Source: CAZKTS01 sp964555735
GTDB lineage: Bacteria; Actinomycetota; Acidimicrobiia; IMCC26256; PALSA-555
Direction: 5' to 3'
Assembly (NCBI GenBank): GCA_964555735.1
Contig: CAZKTS010000013.1
Span: forward strand, 1 to 8,475
DNA: 8,475 bases
The notes under the pieces were generated by a model, which saw only the letters and a program-made list of their open reading frames with translations, was not told where the DNA came from and made no database searches. The translations under genes and the position numbers were made by a program. Shown in pieces: positions 1-6,405 of the stretch; position 1 is the first letter of the stretch; the number at the start of each line of letters is the position of its first letter.

Positions 1-47
1 GCCCGCGACCTCCGGGCGCGACCGGAACCAGCGACCGGACGCTTGGC

Positions 48-53
48 TACCAT
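48..53 (+). promoter_or_regulatory. Possible -10 element upstream of the thiolase gene
   Basis: TACCAT, preceded by TGGC, fits the TANNNT -10 pattern of actinobacterial housekeeping promoters. The expected start of transcription would be near base 60, giving a leader of about 65 bases before the thiolase ATG. No convincing -35 hexamer is seen at the usual distance, so this is a weak call. The same TGGCTAC string recurs in front of the DUF2752 gene. Bases 1-47 hold nothing else I can identify. Confidence 0.3.
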
Positions 54-123
54 CCGGACAGATCGCCGGTCCCGGACGCCGAACGTCTGCGACCACCTCG
101 CCCGCTCACGCAGGAGGAGCCTC

Positions 124-1308
124 ATGCCCGGCTCGGTCATCGTCTCGTCGGCTCGTACCCCCATCGGCAAGCTCTCCGGCGCACTGGCGTCGCTGACGGC
201 GATGGACCTCGGCGGCCTCGCGATCAAGAGCGCGCTCGAGCGAGGCGGCGTCGGGCCGGAGCAGGTCGACTACGTCGTCATGGGGCAGGTGCTCCAGGCC
301 GGGCAGGGTCAGATCACCGCACGCCAGGCCGCGTCGAACGCGGGCATCCCGATGACGGTGCCTGCGCTCACCATCAACAAGGTCTGCCTCTCGGGCGTCA
401 ACGCGATCTACCTCGCCGATCAGATGATCCAGGCGGGCGACGCGGAGGTCGTCGTCTGCGGCGGCATGGAGTCGATGACGAACGCGCCGTACCTCCTCCC
501 CGGTGCGCGCGCGGGCTTGCGCATGGGCAACGGCGAGGTCGTCGACTCGCTGATCCAGGACGGCCTCTGGTGCGCGTTCGACGCGGTGCACATGGGGTCC
601 GGCACCGAGAAGTACACCGGCGAGTTCGGCGGACTCACCCGCGAAGCCCAGGACGAGCTCGCGGCCAAGAGCCACGAGCGCGCCGCGAACGCGGCCAAGG
701 AGGGGCGCTTCGCCGAGGAGATCACGCCGGTGTCGATCCCCCAGCGCAAGGGCGAGCCGATCCTCGTCGAGTCCGACGAAGGCGTGCGCCCCGGCACCTC
801 CACGGAGTCGCTCGGCGGCCTCCGCCCCGCGTTCGAGAAGGACGGCAGCATCACCGCCGGCAACGCATCCCAGATCTCCGACGGCGGTGCGGCACTCGTC
901 GTCACCAGCCAGGCCAAGGCAGACGAGCTCGGCCTCACGCCCATCGCGGAGCTGGTGAGCTTCGGCATGGTCGCCGGCCCGGACACCTCGCTGCTCACCC
1001 AGCCGTCCCGGGCGATCAAGCGGGCGCTCGAGCCCATCGACAAGACGGTCGCCGACATCGATCTCTTCGAGCTCAACGAGGCGTTCGCCGCGGTGGGCCT
1101 CGCGTCGATGAAGGACCTCGGCATCTCCGACGACGTCGTCAACGTCAACGGCGGCGCGATCGCGCTCGGCCACCCGATCGGCATGTCGGGCGCCCGGATC
1201 GTGATCACGCTCGTCAACGAGCTGCGGCGCAGGGGCGGCGGGCTCGGCGCGGCCGCGCTGTGCGGCGGAGGTGGCCAGGGCGACGCGGCCATCGTGCGCG
1301 CCCTGTAA
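124..1308 (+). CDS. Acetyl-CoA C-acetyltransferase (thiolase family)
   Basis: A full-length thiolase II type enzyme of 394 aa. It should condense two acetyl-CoA to acetoacetyl-CoA or cleave 3-ketoacyl-CoA in fatty-acid degradation, in the cytoplasm. The N-terminus VIVSSARTPIGKLSG is typical of the family. The acyl-accepting cysteine is Cys88 in NKVCLSG, followed by the GGMESMTNAPYLLP block. The remaining catalytic positions are Asn318 in NEAFA, His350 in GHPIG and Cys380 in CGGGGQG, so the enzyme looks active. I chose the ATG at 124 because AGGAGG at 112-117 sits 6 bases upstream and because family homology begins here; a TTG at 43 would add 27 unrelated residues. The gene is first in a run of plus-strand genes, but its metabolic role has no clear link to the membrane proteins that follow 30 bases later. 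Sequence alone does not separate biosynthetic (atoB/phaA-like) from degradative (fadA-like) use. Confidence 0.95.
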   Translation: MPGSVIVSSARTPIGKLSGALASLTAMDLGGLAIKSALERGGVGPEQVDYVVMGQVLQAGQGQITARQAASNAGIPMTVPALTINKVCLSGVNAIYLADQMIQAGDAEVVVCGGMESMTNAPYLLPGARAGLRMGNGEVVDSLIQDGLWCAFDAVHMGSGTEKYTGEFGGLTREAQDELAAKSHERAANAAKEGRFAEEITPVSIPQRKGEPILVESDEGVRPGTSTESLGGLRPAFEKDGSITAGNASQISDGGAALVVTSQAKADELGLTPIAELVSFGMVAGPDTSLLTQPSRAIKRALEPIDKTVADIDLFELNEAFAAVGLASMKDLGISDDVVNVNGGAIALGHPIGMSGARIVITLVNELRRRGGGLGAAALCGGGGQGDAAIVRAL

Positions 1309-1338
1309 GCACTCGCACGCCGGGGCAGTCAGGCGCAC

Positions 1339-2880
1339 GTGAGGACACGACGCGCGCGCACCTGGGGTCTCGTCGCGCTGAGCGCGCTCGTGGTGGTCGC
1401 CGGCTGTCGGCCCGAAGTCACCTTCGATGCCGACGGCCGCCAATCGCAGATCGACGCGGTCGTGGTGACGGCGGTCGCCCACGCCGACGGAACGATCCAC
1501 GTCGAGCAGCGCTACACGTTCGCGAGTCCTGACGGCGGCACGGTCGGGCTCCCCGACCTGCGCGACTTCACCGGGGTGATCCCCGGCGCGGCGAACGTGA
1601 CCGTCGACGGGCAGCCGGTCACGCCCACCGGCGGTTCGTTCAACGCGGAGCTGGAGATCCACGCGAAGCGGGCGACGGTCGCGTACGACCTCAGCGGGGC
1701 CGTCGACCGCTACCTCGACATCGCGACGCTCGAGCTCGACCTCCTGCCCGCACCCGACGACACCTCCCGTCAGGACCCGAACGTCGATCTGCGCGGCACC
1801 CTCACCCTCCCCGAGGGCAACCCCGGCACGGTCGACGCCCACCTCCACGGTGGTCGAGACCGCGAGGTCAGCGTGAGCGGCAACGGCATCAGCTTCTCGA
1901 TGGAAGCGCCGATCTGGCAGCCCTTCCACAAGCTCGCGGTCGCGTTCTCGCCCGCGATCGTGCCGTTCGTCGACCTGACCCCGATCCCCTACGCAGCCAC
2001 GTTCCAGACCACCCAACAGATCCAGGACCAAGCGGACCGCACGACCGAGGACGTGCTCGGCGACCTCGACGACCAGGAGGACGCGGGCCGCTGGATCATG
2101 ACCGCGATCGCCTTCGGCCTCCCGGCGATCTTCTGGACCATCGTGGCCGTCGGCGTCCTGCGGCGACTGCGGGAGCGCAAGCGCTTCATCGGCGACATCC
2201 CCGACACGCTCAGCGACCCTCCCGACTCGACGGACGATCCCGCGGTCGTGGCGGTCCTCGACGGCGAGGGCCGGCCGGGGAAGGCGGCGGTGGCCGGGAC
2301 GATCCTCGGGCTCGCGCACCGCAAGGAGCTCGAGATCCAGCAGTACGGCCCGAAGGTCGTCGTGAAGGTGCCGATCACCACCGCGAGCGAGCAGACCAGC
2401 GAGCAGCTCGTGCTCGCCGCGCTGCGTGCGAACGCGAGCGACGACGGCGTCGTGGAGGGTCCGCCGGTGCTCCGGTCCGACGGGCGGTGGTGGCGCGCGT
2501 TCCGTCGTGACGCCGTCAAGCGCGCCCGCGCGAAGGGCTACGTGACGCGCTGGCTGCCGCTGGCACCGCTGTCGGGCGCCATCGTCACCACCGCGGTCGG
2601 CATCGGGATCTTCTTCCTCAGCCAGCCGGCGGTGTACGCGGCGATCATCATCGGCACCGAGCTCATCGCGTGGGTCATCTCGTTCTTCAGCGGCTACACG
2701 CTCACGAACAAGGGATGGCGCCAGCGGGCGCTCTGGCGGTCGTTCGGCCGCTACATCCACCAGCAGGGGAAGCTCGACCGCGACGTCGGCCCGGCCGGCG
2801 TCATCGTGTGGGGGCCGTACCTCGTCTACGGCGCGGCCCTCGGCGAGGCCGACGACGCGGCCAAGCCACTCCTCCCGTAG
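1339..2880 (+). CDS. DUF2207 family membrane protein with possible lipoprotein signal
   Basis: A 513-aa membrane protein of the DUF2207 family, whose biochemical role is unknown. Residues 1-23 form a signal sequence: Arg-rich start, hydrophobic stretch LVALSALVVV, then a lipobox-like VAGC with Cys23. Residues 35-245 are a beta-rich extracytoplasmic domain (family-like segments around HVEQRYTF and LPDLRDF). A membrane segment at about 253-275 is followed by Arg/Lys (RRLRERKR). A cytoplasmic region at 290-400 carries the family pattern of a hydrophobic helix and LGLAHRKELEI. Two more membrane segments lie at about 407-427 and 431-452. The C-terminus has LTNKGWRQRALWRSFGRYI and a final YGAALGEA, both typical of DUF2207. 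The GTG at 1339 is the start that keeps the whole signal peptide; no clear Shine-Dalgarno sequence precedes it. The gene lies 30 bases after the thiolase and 23 before the DUF2752 start. If Cys23 is not lipidated, the segment would simply be a cleaved or anchoring signal. Confidence 0.85.
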   Translation: MRTRRARTWGLVALSALVVVAGCRPEVTFDADGRQSQIDAVVVTAVAHADGTIHVEQRYTFASPDGGTVGLPDLRDFTGVIPGAANVTVDGQPVTPTGGSFNAELEIHAKRATVAYDLSGAVDRYLDIATLELDLLPAPDDTSRQDPNVDLRGTLTLPEGNPGTVDAHLHGGRDREVSVSGNGISFSMEAPIWQPFHKLAVAFSPAIVPFVDLTPIPYAATFQTTQQIQDQADRTTEDVLGDLDDQEDAGRWIMTAIAFGLPAIFWTIVAVGVLRRLRERKRFIGDIPDTLSDPPDSTDDPAVVAVLDGEGRPGKAAVAGTILGLAHRKELEIQQYGPKVVVKVPITTASEQTSEQLVLAALRANASDDGVVEGPPVLRSDGRWWRAFRRDAVKRARAKGYVTRWLPLAPLSGAIVTTAVGIGIFFLSQPAVYAAIIIGTELIAWVISFFSGYTLTNKGWRQRALWRSFGRYIHQQGKLDRDVGPAGVIVWGPYLVYGAALGEADDAAKPLLP

Positions 2881-2891
2881 CGACCACTGGC

Positions 2892-2897
2892 TACGCT
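2892..2897 (+). promoter_or_regulatory. Likely -10 element for a leaderless DUF2752 transcript
   Basis: TACGCT, preceded by TGGC, stands 6 bases before the GTG at 2904. With the usual 6-7 base distance from -10 to the start of transcription, the mRNA would begin at or next to the start codon. There is no Shine-Dalgarno sequence, which fits leaderless expression, common in actinobacteria. No clear -35 is visible at 2869-2874. The element lies in the short gap after the DUF2207 stop, so the gene may be both read through from upstream and started here. Confidence 0.4.
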
Positions 2898-2903
2898 GCC
2901 GCG

Positions 2904-3323
2904 GTGGCGACGGCGACCGCGGCGGGACGCAGGTTCACGAGCACCTTCAAGCGTCGGTTCGACGGCTCGCTGCGGCTCTCGTCGCGCGAGCTCCGCATCG
3001 GTGCCGCGGCCATGCTCGGCGTCGCCGCCGTACGCCCGCTCATCCCGATCGAGACCGTGCCGCCGTGTCCGCTGCGGACGGTGACCGGCATCCCCTGCCC
3101 ACTCTGCGGCATGACCCGCGGCGTGACCGCGCTCGTGCACGGCGACGTCGCCGAAGCGCTCCTCCTCAACCCGGCGTCGTACCTCGCGGTCGCGCTCGCC
3201 GTCGTGCTGCTCGTGCAGTGGCGGGTGAAGCGAGTGGTGATCCCCACCTGGGTCATCGTGATCGTGCTGGCGACCATGTGGTCGTGGCAGCTGTTCAAGT
3301 ACGCCACGGGACGACCACTCTGA
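2904..3323 (+). CDS. DUF2752 family small membrane protein
   Basis: A 139-aa protein of the DUF2752 family, of unknown function. A basic N-terminal part (residues 9-32) is followed by a hydrophobic segment at about 33-48. The hallmark motif is IPCPLCGMTRG at residues 63-73 (Cys65, Cys68, Gly69, Thr71, Arg72), with a further Cys55 upstream, then HGDVAEALLLNP with Asn89-Pro90. Two more membrane segments follow at about 92-107 and 112-128. The paired cysteines could bind metal or undergo redox chemistry, but this is not established. The reading frame is open much further upstream, overlapping DUF2207 out of frame, but that part is Arg-rich nonsense. GTG 2904 is the first plausible start after the DUF2207 stop, and an ATG at 3012 would remove the first hydrophobic segment. 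The stop is 13 bases before the DUF4328 start, suggesting co-transcription. Confidence 0.8.
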   Translation: MATATAAGRRFTSTFKRRFDGSLRLSSRELRIGAAAMLGVAAVRPLIPIETVPPCPLRTVTGIPCPLCGMTRGVTALVHGDVAEALLLNPASYLAVALAVVLLVQWRVKRVVIPTWVIVIVLATMWSWQLFKYATGRPL

Positions 3324-3336
3324 AAGGGCGGAACCC

Positions 3337-4107
3337 ATGACCCAGCCACCACCGCCGCCCGCGCCGCCTCCGCCGCCGCCGGGCATGCCGCCACCGCTCC
3401 CACCGCCGGGCCCGGCCCCGCTGCCGACCCCCGGCACGACGTGGTACTCGCTGCGCGGCCTCACCACGGCGCTCACCGTGCTCATGAGCGCGGCCGTGCT
3501 CCTGGGCATCGCCGGCGTCATCGTCTTCCTCAACCGGGTCTCGGTCGCCAACGACATCGTCGACGGCACCGGCGACGCCGGCATCGTCGGCCGCGCGGAC
3601 GATGCCGACTCCTACGTGTCCGCGGTCTTCTTCATCTGGATCGCGCTGCTCATCGCGATCGGCGTCCTGACGATCATCTGGACGTGGCGGGCGATGCACA
3701 ACAACGAGGTGCTCGGCCGGGACAACGCTCGCTTCACGCCCGGCTGGGGCATCGCCGGGTGGCTGATCCCCTGCGCGAACCTCGTCATCCCGGTGCTGAT
3801 CTTCCAGGATCTCTGGCGCGGGTCCGACAGCTCGACGCCACGGTTCGACCCGGGCTGGCGCGCGAACAAGGGCTCCGCGCTCGTGGGCTGGTGGTGGGCC
3901 GCGTACCTCCTCTCGGCCTTCCGCTTCGGCTTCGGGCGCGAAGAGACCAAGGACATCGAGGATCTGAAGGATCTGCGGACCGCGGACACGGTCGCCGCGA
4001 TCGGCATGGGGTTCTCCGTCATCGCCGCCGTGCTCTTCGTCCTCGTGCTCCGAGGCATCGCGGAGCGCCAGGAAGCGTGCCTCCGGGACCAGCAGTCAGC
4101 CACGTGA
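3337..4107 (+). CDS. DUF4328 family membrane protein with polyproline N-terminus
   Basis: A 256-aa protein. Residues 1-32 are a low-complexity tail with 21 prolines, including runs of five and six. The rest matches the DUF4328 pattern: membrane segments at about 41-65 and 94-115, then WTWRAMHNNEVLGRDNARFTPGW, the hydrophobic GWLIPCANLVIPVLIFQDLWR block, a Trp-rich segment at 180-196 (VGWWWAAYLL) and a last membrane segment at about 217-240. Function is unknown. The ATG at 3337 follows AAAGGGCGG at 3323-3331, an acceptable ribosome binding site. The gene starts 13 bases after the DUF2752 stop and ends 22 bases before the next gene, so it probably sits in one operon with both. The polyproline runs would be expected to stall ribosomes unless EF-P is present, so synthesis may depend on EF-P. 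The tail resembles those of the next gene and of the minus-strand DUF4234 gene. Confidence 0.85.
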   Translation: MTQPPPPPAPPPPPPGMPPPLPPPGPAPLPTPGTTWYSLRGLTTALTVLMSAAVLLGIAGVIVFLNRVSVANDIVDGTGDAGIVGRADDADSYVSAVFFIWIALLIAIGVLTIIWTWRAMHNNEVLGRDNARFTPGWGIAGWLIPCANLVIPVLIFQDLWRGSDSSTPRFDPGWRANKGSALVGWWWAAYLLSAFRFGFGREETKDIEDLKDLRTADTVAAIGMGFSVIAAVLFVLVLRGIAERQEACLRDQQSAT

Positions 4108-4129
4108 CCCCGACGCAGGAAGCGATCTG

Positions 4130-4828
4130 ATGTCACTCCCCCCGCCGCCGCCGCCCCCCGGCACACCCCCGCCGCCACCGCCGGCGTCACCGCCACCCGG
4201 CGTCTCCCTCGACGTGGGCGCGGCGTTCAGCTACGGGTGGAACGCGTGGGTCCAGAACGCGGGTCCGATGGTCGGGCTCGCCGCGGTCGTCGTCGTCGTG
4301 AACCTCGTGATCGGGCTGCTCGGATCGGCCTCCGACGCGCCCGCGGCGGTGGTCGCGTTCAACGTGCTGAGCTTCGTGGTCAGCATCGTGCTCGGCATGG
4401 GCCTCATCCGTGGCGCGCTCGCGGTGACCGAGGGTCGCCTGCCGTCGTTCTCGATGTTCCTCGAGACCGACGGGTTCTGGTGGTACCTGCTGGCGACGAT
4501 CGTCTACTTCCTCGGCGTGGTGTTCGGGCTCGTCCTGCTGATCGTCCCCGGCATCATCATCGCCATCATGTGGCAGTTCTACGGGTTCGCCATCGTCGAG
4601 CGGCCCGAGACGACGATCGGGCAGGCGCTCGGGCGGTCCGTCGACATCACCCGCGGGAGCCGCTGGCAGCTCCTCGGCATGTCGGTCCTCCTCGTGCTGC
4701 TCAACATCGTCGGGATCCTGGCGTGCGGCATCGGCGTGATCATCACCTACGGCATCTCGGTGCTCGCGCTCGCGTACGCCTACAAGACGCTCAGCGGCCA
4801 GCCGGTCGTGCCGCCCCAGCCGCGCTGA
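4130..4828 (+). CDS. Multi-span membrane protein with polyproline N-terminus (GPDPase membrane-domain/DUF975-like)
   Basis: A 232-aa protein. Residues 1-23 contain 16 prolines, with runs of seven and six. After VSLDVGAAFSYGWNAWVQNAG come about six hydrophobic segments (about 46-66, 72-98, 117-138, 139-157, 180-200 and 203-220). The block ERPETTIGQALGRSVDITRGSRWQLLGM (158-185), an acidic residue and a conserved A-L-x-R-S helix followed by a Trp-containing turn, resembles the membrane domain of glycerophosphoryl diester phosphodiesterases and DUF975-type proteins. No catalytic phosphodiesterase domain is present, so it should not be called an enzyme. The ATG at 4130 follows AGGA at 4117-4120 at a spacing of 9 bases. 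It is the last plus-strand gene before a strong hairpin. Family placement is by pattern only and is less certain than for its neighbours; membrane location is clear. Confidence 0.8.
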   Translation: MSLPPPPPPPGTPPPPPPASPPPGVSLDVGAAFSYGWNAWVQNAGPMVGLAAVVVVVNLVIGLLGSASDAPAAVVAFNVLSFVVSIVLGMGLIRGALAVTEGRLPSFSMFLETDGFWWYLLATIVYFLGVVFGLVLLIVPGIIIAIMWQFYGFAIVERPETTIGQALGRSVDITRGSRWQLLGMSVLLVLLNIVGILACGIGVIITYGISVLALAYAYKTLSGQPVVPPQPR

Positions 4829-4844
4829 ACCCCGACGCGGAAGA

Positions 4845-4870
4845 GGCGGCCCCACCGAAGTGGGGCCGCC
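4845..4870. terminator. Bidirectional hairpin terminator between convergent genes
   Basis: A perfect 11-bp GC-rich stem: left arm GGCGGCCCCAC at 4845-4855, loop CGAA, right arm GTGGGGCCGCC at 4860-4870. It lies 16 bases after the plus-strand membrane-protein gene and 24 bases after the stop of the minus-strand DUF4234 gene, so it can serve both. Neither side has a run of T, as is common for terminators in high-GC actinobacteria. Position and symmetry make the role likely. Confidence 0.8.
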
Positions 4871-4894
4871 CCGTCACACGTTCGAGTGGTCGGC

Positions 4895-5308
4895 TCAGTT
4901 GGAGCCGGCCCAGGTGCCGCCCTTGGGCTCCCAGTAGCCGTTGAGCCGGTTCTGCACCTTGTAGATGTAGATGAACCAGCCCGCGATCGGGATCAGGTTC
5001 CACAGCCCGGCGACCGCGGAGATGGGCTTCTCCTTGCCCTCGCGTGCGTAGAGGTTGCCGACTTCGGCCGGCAGCACGAACACCGCGATGATCCCGCAGA
5101 AGATCGCGAGGAGCAGGCCGACGCCGCCGCCGATGCCTTCGCCGGTGTTCTGCTTCATGTCCTCGAAGTTCCGGTAGTACCACCAGAGCTGATAGATGCC
5201 CAGCGTCACGATGCTGAGCAGGATGACGGTGAGCGGCTTGCGCAGCTGCCCGACCGCGCCGCTCCCTCCGGCGGCAGCCGGCGGGGGAGGCGGAGGAGTC
5301 TGACTCAT
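4895..5308 (-). CDS. DUF4234 family membrane protein with polyproline N-terminus
   Basis: A 137-aa protein beginning MSQTPPPPPPAAAGG. The core matches DUF4234: LRKPLTVILLSIVTLGIYQLWWYYRN at residues 22-47 with the TLGIY and WWYY signature, a second membrane segment at about 62-80, an AEVGNLYAREGK link, and a third at about 98-117 (GLWNLIPIAGWFIYIYKVQ), ending with LNGYWEPKGGTW. Function is unknown. The frame is open to 5449, but those extra residues overlap recR antisense-like sequence in another frame and look random. I chose the ATG at 5308 because AAAGG lies about 10 bases upstream and the polyproline tail follows directly; an ATG at 5317 would add three residues. It lies 67 bases downstream of recR on the same strand, with a small hairpin between, so it may be read from the recR transcript or from its own promoter. 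Confidence 0.85.
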   Translation of the reverse strand: MSQTPPPPPPAAAGGSGAVGQLRKPLTVILLSIVTLGIYQLWWYYRNFEDMKQNTGEGIGGGVGLLLAIFCGIIAVFVLPAEVGNLYAREGKEKPISAVAGLWNLIPIAGWFIYIYKVQNRLNGYWEPKGGTWAGSN

Positions 5309-5330
5309 GGTGCCCATGCCTTTCTCGGAT

Positions 5331-5349
5331 GGCTCGCCCCTTGCGAGCC
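5331..5349 (-). terminator. Small hairpin between recR and the DUF4234 gene
   Basis: A 7-bp perfect stem, GGCTCGC at 5331-5337 and GCGAGCC at 5343-5349, with a 5-base loop. It begins 26 bases after the recR stop on the minus strand and ends 22 bases before the DUF4234 start. No T run follows. It could be a weak terminator of the dnaX-ybaB-recR unit, or a leader or mRNA-processing hairpin for the DUF4234 gene. The sequence does not decide between these. Confidence 0.4.
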
Positions 5350-5375
5350 CGAATCGAGCGTCGGCACGGTACCCG

Positions 5376-5981
5376 TCAGGCGTCGACCTCGCGGCGTCCT
5401 TCGAGGGCCCGGCCCAGCGTGACCTCGTCGGCGTACTCGAGGTCTCCACCCACGGGCAGGCCGCTGGCGATGCGCGTGACCCGTACCCCGAGCGGCTTCA
5501 GCAGCTTCGCGAGGTACATCGCGGTCGCTTCCCCCTCGATGTTGGGGTTGGTGGCGAGGATCGCCTCCTGCACGCCCTCTTCGCCGACGCGCCGCACCAG
5601 CTCCTTCACGCGGAGCTGCTCGGGACCGACACCTTCGATGGGTGAGATCGCGCCCTGGAGCACGTGGTAGCGGCCGGTGAACTCGTGGGTGCGCTCGACG
5701 GCCACGATGTCGCGCGGCTCCTCGACCACGCACAGCACCGTCGGGTCGCGCCGATCGTCGCGGCAGAACGCGCAGAGCTCACCCTCGGCGATGTTGAAGC
5801 ACCGCCGGCACCACGAGACACGAGCCTTGGCGTCGGTGATCGCCTGGGCGAGCCGGTTGGCGTCCTCGGGTGCCGCCTTCAGCAGGTAGTACGCGATCCG
5901 CTGCGCGGACTTGGGGCCGACGCCGGGGAGGCGACCGAGCTCGTCGATGAGCGCCTGGACCGGCCCTTCGTACAGCGCCAT
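5376..5981 (-). CDS. recR: Recombination mediator protein RecR
   Basis: A complete 201-aa RecR, which with RecO (and RecF) loads RecA on single-stranded DNA at gaps during recombinational repair; it forms a ring-shaped clamp in the cytoplasm. Order of domains: a helix-hairpin-helix region at residues 10-35 (ELGRLPGVGPKSAQRIAYYLL), a four-cysteine zinc finger at Cys58, Cys61, Cys70 and Cys73, a Toprim domain from about 81 to 175 (VVEEPRDI with Glu87-Glu88, LQGAISPIEGVGP, ATNPNIEGEATAMYL), and the C-terminal TRIASGLPVGGDLEYADEVTLGRAL block. Length and all motifs are normal for the family. The ATG at 5981 is followed directly by the conserved YEGPVQALIDELGRLPGVG, which fixes the start; there is only a weak G-rich ribosome binding site. 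It starts 19 bases after the ybaB stop, so the two are almost certainly co-transcribed. Confidence 0.98.
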   Translation of the reverse strand: MALYEGPVQALIDELGRLPGVGPKSAQRIAYYLLKAAPEDANRLAQAITDAKARVSWCRRCFNIAEGELCAFCRDDRRDPTVLCVVEEPRDIVAVERTHEFTGRYHVLQGAISPIEGVGPEQLRVKELVRRVGEEGVQEAILATNPNIEGEATAMYLAKLLKPLGVRVTRIASGLPVGGDLEYADEVTLGRALEGRREVDA

Positions 5982-6000
5982 GAACTGCGGTCGACCCCGC

Positions 6001-6333
6001 TCAGCCGAGCAGGCCGCCGAGCGAACCCAGATCCAGGTTGCCGGTGACCGCGCCCATGCGCTGGGCCTGGAGGTCGTTCGCGGCGCGCAGGCCCTCGTTG
6101 ACCGCGGCGACGACGAGGTCTTGGAGCATCTCGATGTCGTCGGGGTCGACGACGTCCGCTGCGATCGTGACCGCCCGCACCTCGCCGGTGCCGGTGACGA
6201 CCGCGGTCACCATCCCGCCACCGACCGATGCTTCCACCGTCTCGTCGGCGAGTGCGGCCTGGGCTGCGGCCATGTCGTCCTGCATCTTCTGCATCTGGCG
6301 CATCAGGTTCATCTGCTGCTTGTTGTTCGCCAA
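6001..6333 (-). CDS. ybaB: YbaB/EbfC family nucleoid-associated protein
   Basis: A 110-aa DNA-binding protein of the YbaB/EbfC family, which binds DNA as a dimer and is usually encoded between dnaX and recR, as here. The N-terminal helix is rich in Met and Gln (MNLMRQMQKMQDDMAAAQAALAD), then a beta-rich core with the family pattern VEASVGGGMVTAVVTGTGEVRAVTIAADVVDPDDIEMLQDLVVAAVNEGLRAA, and a Gly/Leu-rich end (GSLGGLLG). I place the start at the TTG at 6333 because AGGAG lies 7 bases before it on the minus strand, whereas the ATG at 6312 (seven codons in) has no such site; the result reads MANNKQQMNLM, a normal start for this family. The reading frame stays open far upstream into dnaX in another frame, but that part is meaningless Arg/Pro-rich sequence. 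The gap to recR is 19 bases and to dnaX 91 bases. Confidence 0.93.
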   Translation of the reverse strand: MANNKQQMNLMRQMQKMQDDMAAAQAALADETVEASVGGGMVTAVVTGTGEVRAVTIAADVVDPDDIEMLQDLVVAAVNEGLRAANDLQAQRMGAVTGNLDLGSLGGLLG

Positions 6334-6382
6334 CTTCCCGCTCCTGGTGCTCCGCACCGGGCCGCTCGGGCCACGGCTCACT

Positions 6383-6405
6383 GCGGCGGAGGGTACCTCC
6401 GCCGC
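6383..6405 (-). terminator. Strong hairpin between dnaX and ybaB
   Basis: A perfect 10-bp stem, GCGGCGGAGG at 6383-6392 and CCTCCGCCGC at 6396-6405, with a 3-base loop. On the minus strand it begins 19 bases after the dnaX stop, a standard terminator position, but no T run follows. ybaB begins about 50 bases further on with its own Shine-Dalgarno sequence and no obvious -10 box in between. It may be a partial terminator or attenuator that lowers or processes the dnaX transcript before ybaB-recR, or an mRNA 3'-end stabiliser. Confidence 0.5.

Noticed and set aside
43..123. Extended thiolase start at TTG 43
   Set aside because: The extra 27 residues are Arg-rich and unlike any thiolase N-terminus; ATG 124 has an excellent ribosome binding site.
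106..2760. An 884-codon open frame on the minus strand
   Set aside because: It lies opposite the thiolase and DUF2207 genes, both with clear family motifs, and its product is an Arg/Asp/Val-rich string without domains. High GC with third-position bias creates such shadows.
5366..5371. TACCGT on the minus strand as a -10 for the DUF4234 gene
   Set aside because: The hexamer fits TANNNT, but no -35 is visible and such hexamers are expected by chance; kept only as a possibility.
5376..5449. N-terminal extension of the DUF4234 protein into the recR region
   Set aside because: It overlaps the recR coding sequence in another frame, and the residues are random-looking. The polyproline start at 5308 has a ribosome binding site.
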